Assembly: GCF_003149185.1 (NCBI RefSeq)
Contig: NZ_QGDO01000001.1
Location: 1,612,001 to 1,676,000, forward strand
Length of the DNA stretch: 64,000 bases
Direction of reading: 5' to 3'
DNA from: Sediminitomix flava
GTDB lineage: Bacteria > Bacteroidota > Bacteroidia > Cytophagales > Flammeovirgaceae
The notes under the pieces were generated by a model, which worked only from the letters and a program-made list of their open reading frames with translations, ran no database searches and was not told where the DNA came from. Positions 63,394 through 64,000 of this stretch are shown in pieces. Positions within the stretch are counted from its first letter, which is position 1. Every line of letters starts with the position of its first letter. Position numbers and translations under genes: made by a program.

Positions 63394-64000
63394 TTAAGCC
63401 TCTTTTTTCTTACGACGTGTAGTACGTTTCTTAGGTTTTTCTTCAACAACCTCAACTTCTACACCTGCAAGTACACGACCACAGTGCTCACACACGATGA
63501 TCTTCTTACGCTCCTTGATATCAGCTTGACGTTGTGGAGGTACAACATTGAAACATCCACCACAAGCAGATTTCTTAACTGAAACTACCGCAAGACCATT
63601 CACAGCGTTAGAACGGATACGGTCGTATGCAGTGATAAGACGCTCGTCTTGTACATTCTTAAGCGCTTTATCTCTCTGCTTCATCAGTTTCTCTTCTTCA
63701 ATTTCAGTTTCACTGATGATTTCATCCAACTCAACTTTCTTTGAAGAAAGGTCTTTCTTTCTTTCTTCTAAAGTAGTTTTAGTATCGATGATTTGCTCTT
63801 TCTTCGCAGAGATTGCAGCTTGATCTTGTTTGATTTTCTTATTAGAAACTTGCTCATCAAGATCTAACATTTCAAGCTCTTTATTGATCGCATCATACTC
63901 ACGATTGTTACGAACATTCATTTGCTGATCTTGCAAATGAGCTACACGATCTTTATAAGACTTGATATTCGCCTTATGCTGATCAATTGAAGCTTCTAAA
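63394..64000 (-). CDS. C4-type zinc-ribbon coiled-coil protein (N-terminus cut by window edge)
   Basis: The frame is open to the window edge; the start lies outside. The visible 201 codons comprise a long coiled coil rich in Lys, Glu and Gln (to about 110 residues before the end). A C4 zinc ribbon follows with two CxxC pairs, ACGGCFNVV and VCEHCGRVL, and a Lys/Arg-rich tail. This fits the COG1579 zinc-ribbon family, whose members include the chlamydial CdsZ. In Bacteroidota the family is widespread, but its role is unknown; nucleic-acid or protein binding is inferred. Confidence 0.85.
   Translation of the reverse strand, partial: LEASIDQHKANIKSYKDRVAHLQDQQMNVRNNREYDAINKELEMLDLDEQVSNKKIKQDQAAISAKKEQIIDTKTTLEERKKDLSSKKVELDEIISETEIEEEKLMKQRDKALKNVQDERLITAYDRIRSNAVNGLAVVSVKKSACGGCFNVVPPQRQADIKERKKIIVCEHCGRVLAGVEVEVVEEKPKKRTTRRKKKEA

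Overview
The window reads as chromosomal DNA of a Bacteroidota bacterium, most likely in the Cytophagales. It is AT-rich, with TTG-(18-21 nt)-TAnnTTTG promoter elements, weak Shine-Dalgarno sequences, C-terminal type IX secretion (T9SS) sorting domains, an ECF-sigma/FecR surface-signalling locus, bacillithiol genes, and a MurA with Asp in place of the catalytic Cys. Most of the window is core genome. I saw no insertion sequence, prophage, CRISPR array, rRNA or tRNA.

Layout: 1-1321 holds a truncated rubredoxin/nitrite-reductase-like gene. 1470-3219 carries two membrane proteins, one with a PAS domain. aroC follows, then a gap with a promoter-to-terminator unit that looks like a small RNA, then an RmlD-like reductase. 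6000-9153 is an HU / TPR / 29-residue bS22-like / RNase G cluster. 9498-12569 has a membrane protein, fabG and murF. 12613-16674 has a paired di-haem cytochrome and beta-helix protein, then a membrane SpoIIE phosphatase. 16861-24101 has class I fumarase, a 1344-residue T9SS cargo and a TSUP transporter. 24277-28787 has serS, rpsT, ytxJ, bshA and an epimerase-like gene. 28944-34466 has lipoproteins, an M16 peptidase and a GH113-like hydrolase. 34806-42431 has murA, a MATE transporter, a two-gene HAMP/GAF/coiled-coil operon and hemA. 42521-46189 has a two-component system diverging from an acidic lipoprotein, with a phased repeat array between them, then a cold-shock-domain protein. 46566-50251 is the sigma factor / FecR / STN-repeat-protein operon. 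50649 to the end has another T9SS cargo, uvrC, coaD, a DUF3822 protein, a pseudopilin-like protein, a cyclophilin, VanZ, a HAD phosphatase, an M20 peptidase, thyA, a DUF5686 protein and a truncated zinc-ribbon protein.

Working together: murF and murA belong to peptidoglycan synthesis, fabG to fatty acid synthesis, aroC to aromatic synthesis, hemA to haem, thyA to dTMP and coaD to CoA. bshA and ytxJ belong to bacillithiol metabolism. The least ordinary loci are three signalling units. The first is the ECF sigma/FecR operon, whose STN-bearing protein is not a TonB-dependent transporter but carries about 14 short G-V-Q repeats. The second is the two-component system, whose intergenic region has four GGTTAA boxes at 10-11 bp spacing. 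The third is the HAMP/GAF/coiled-coil pair, which has no recognisable output domain. Almost every transcription unit ends in a clear intrinsic terminator, so operon boundaries are easy to see. All function calls come from reading motifs; no database search was run.
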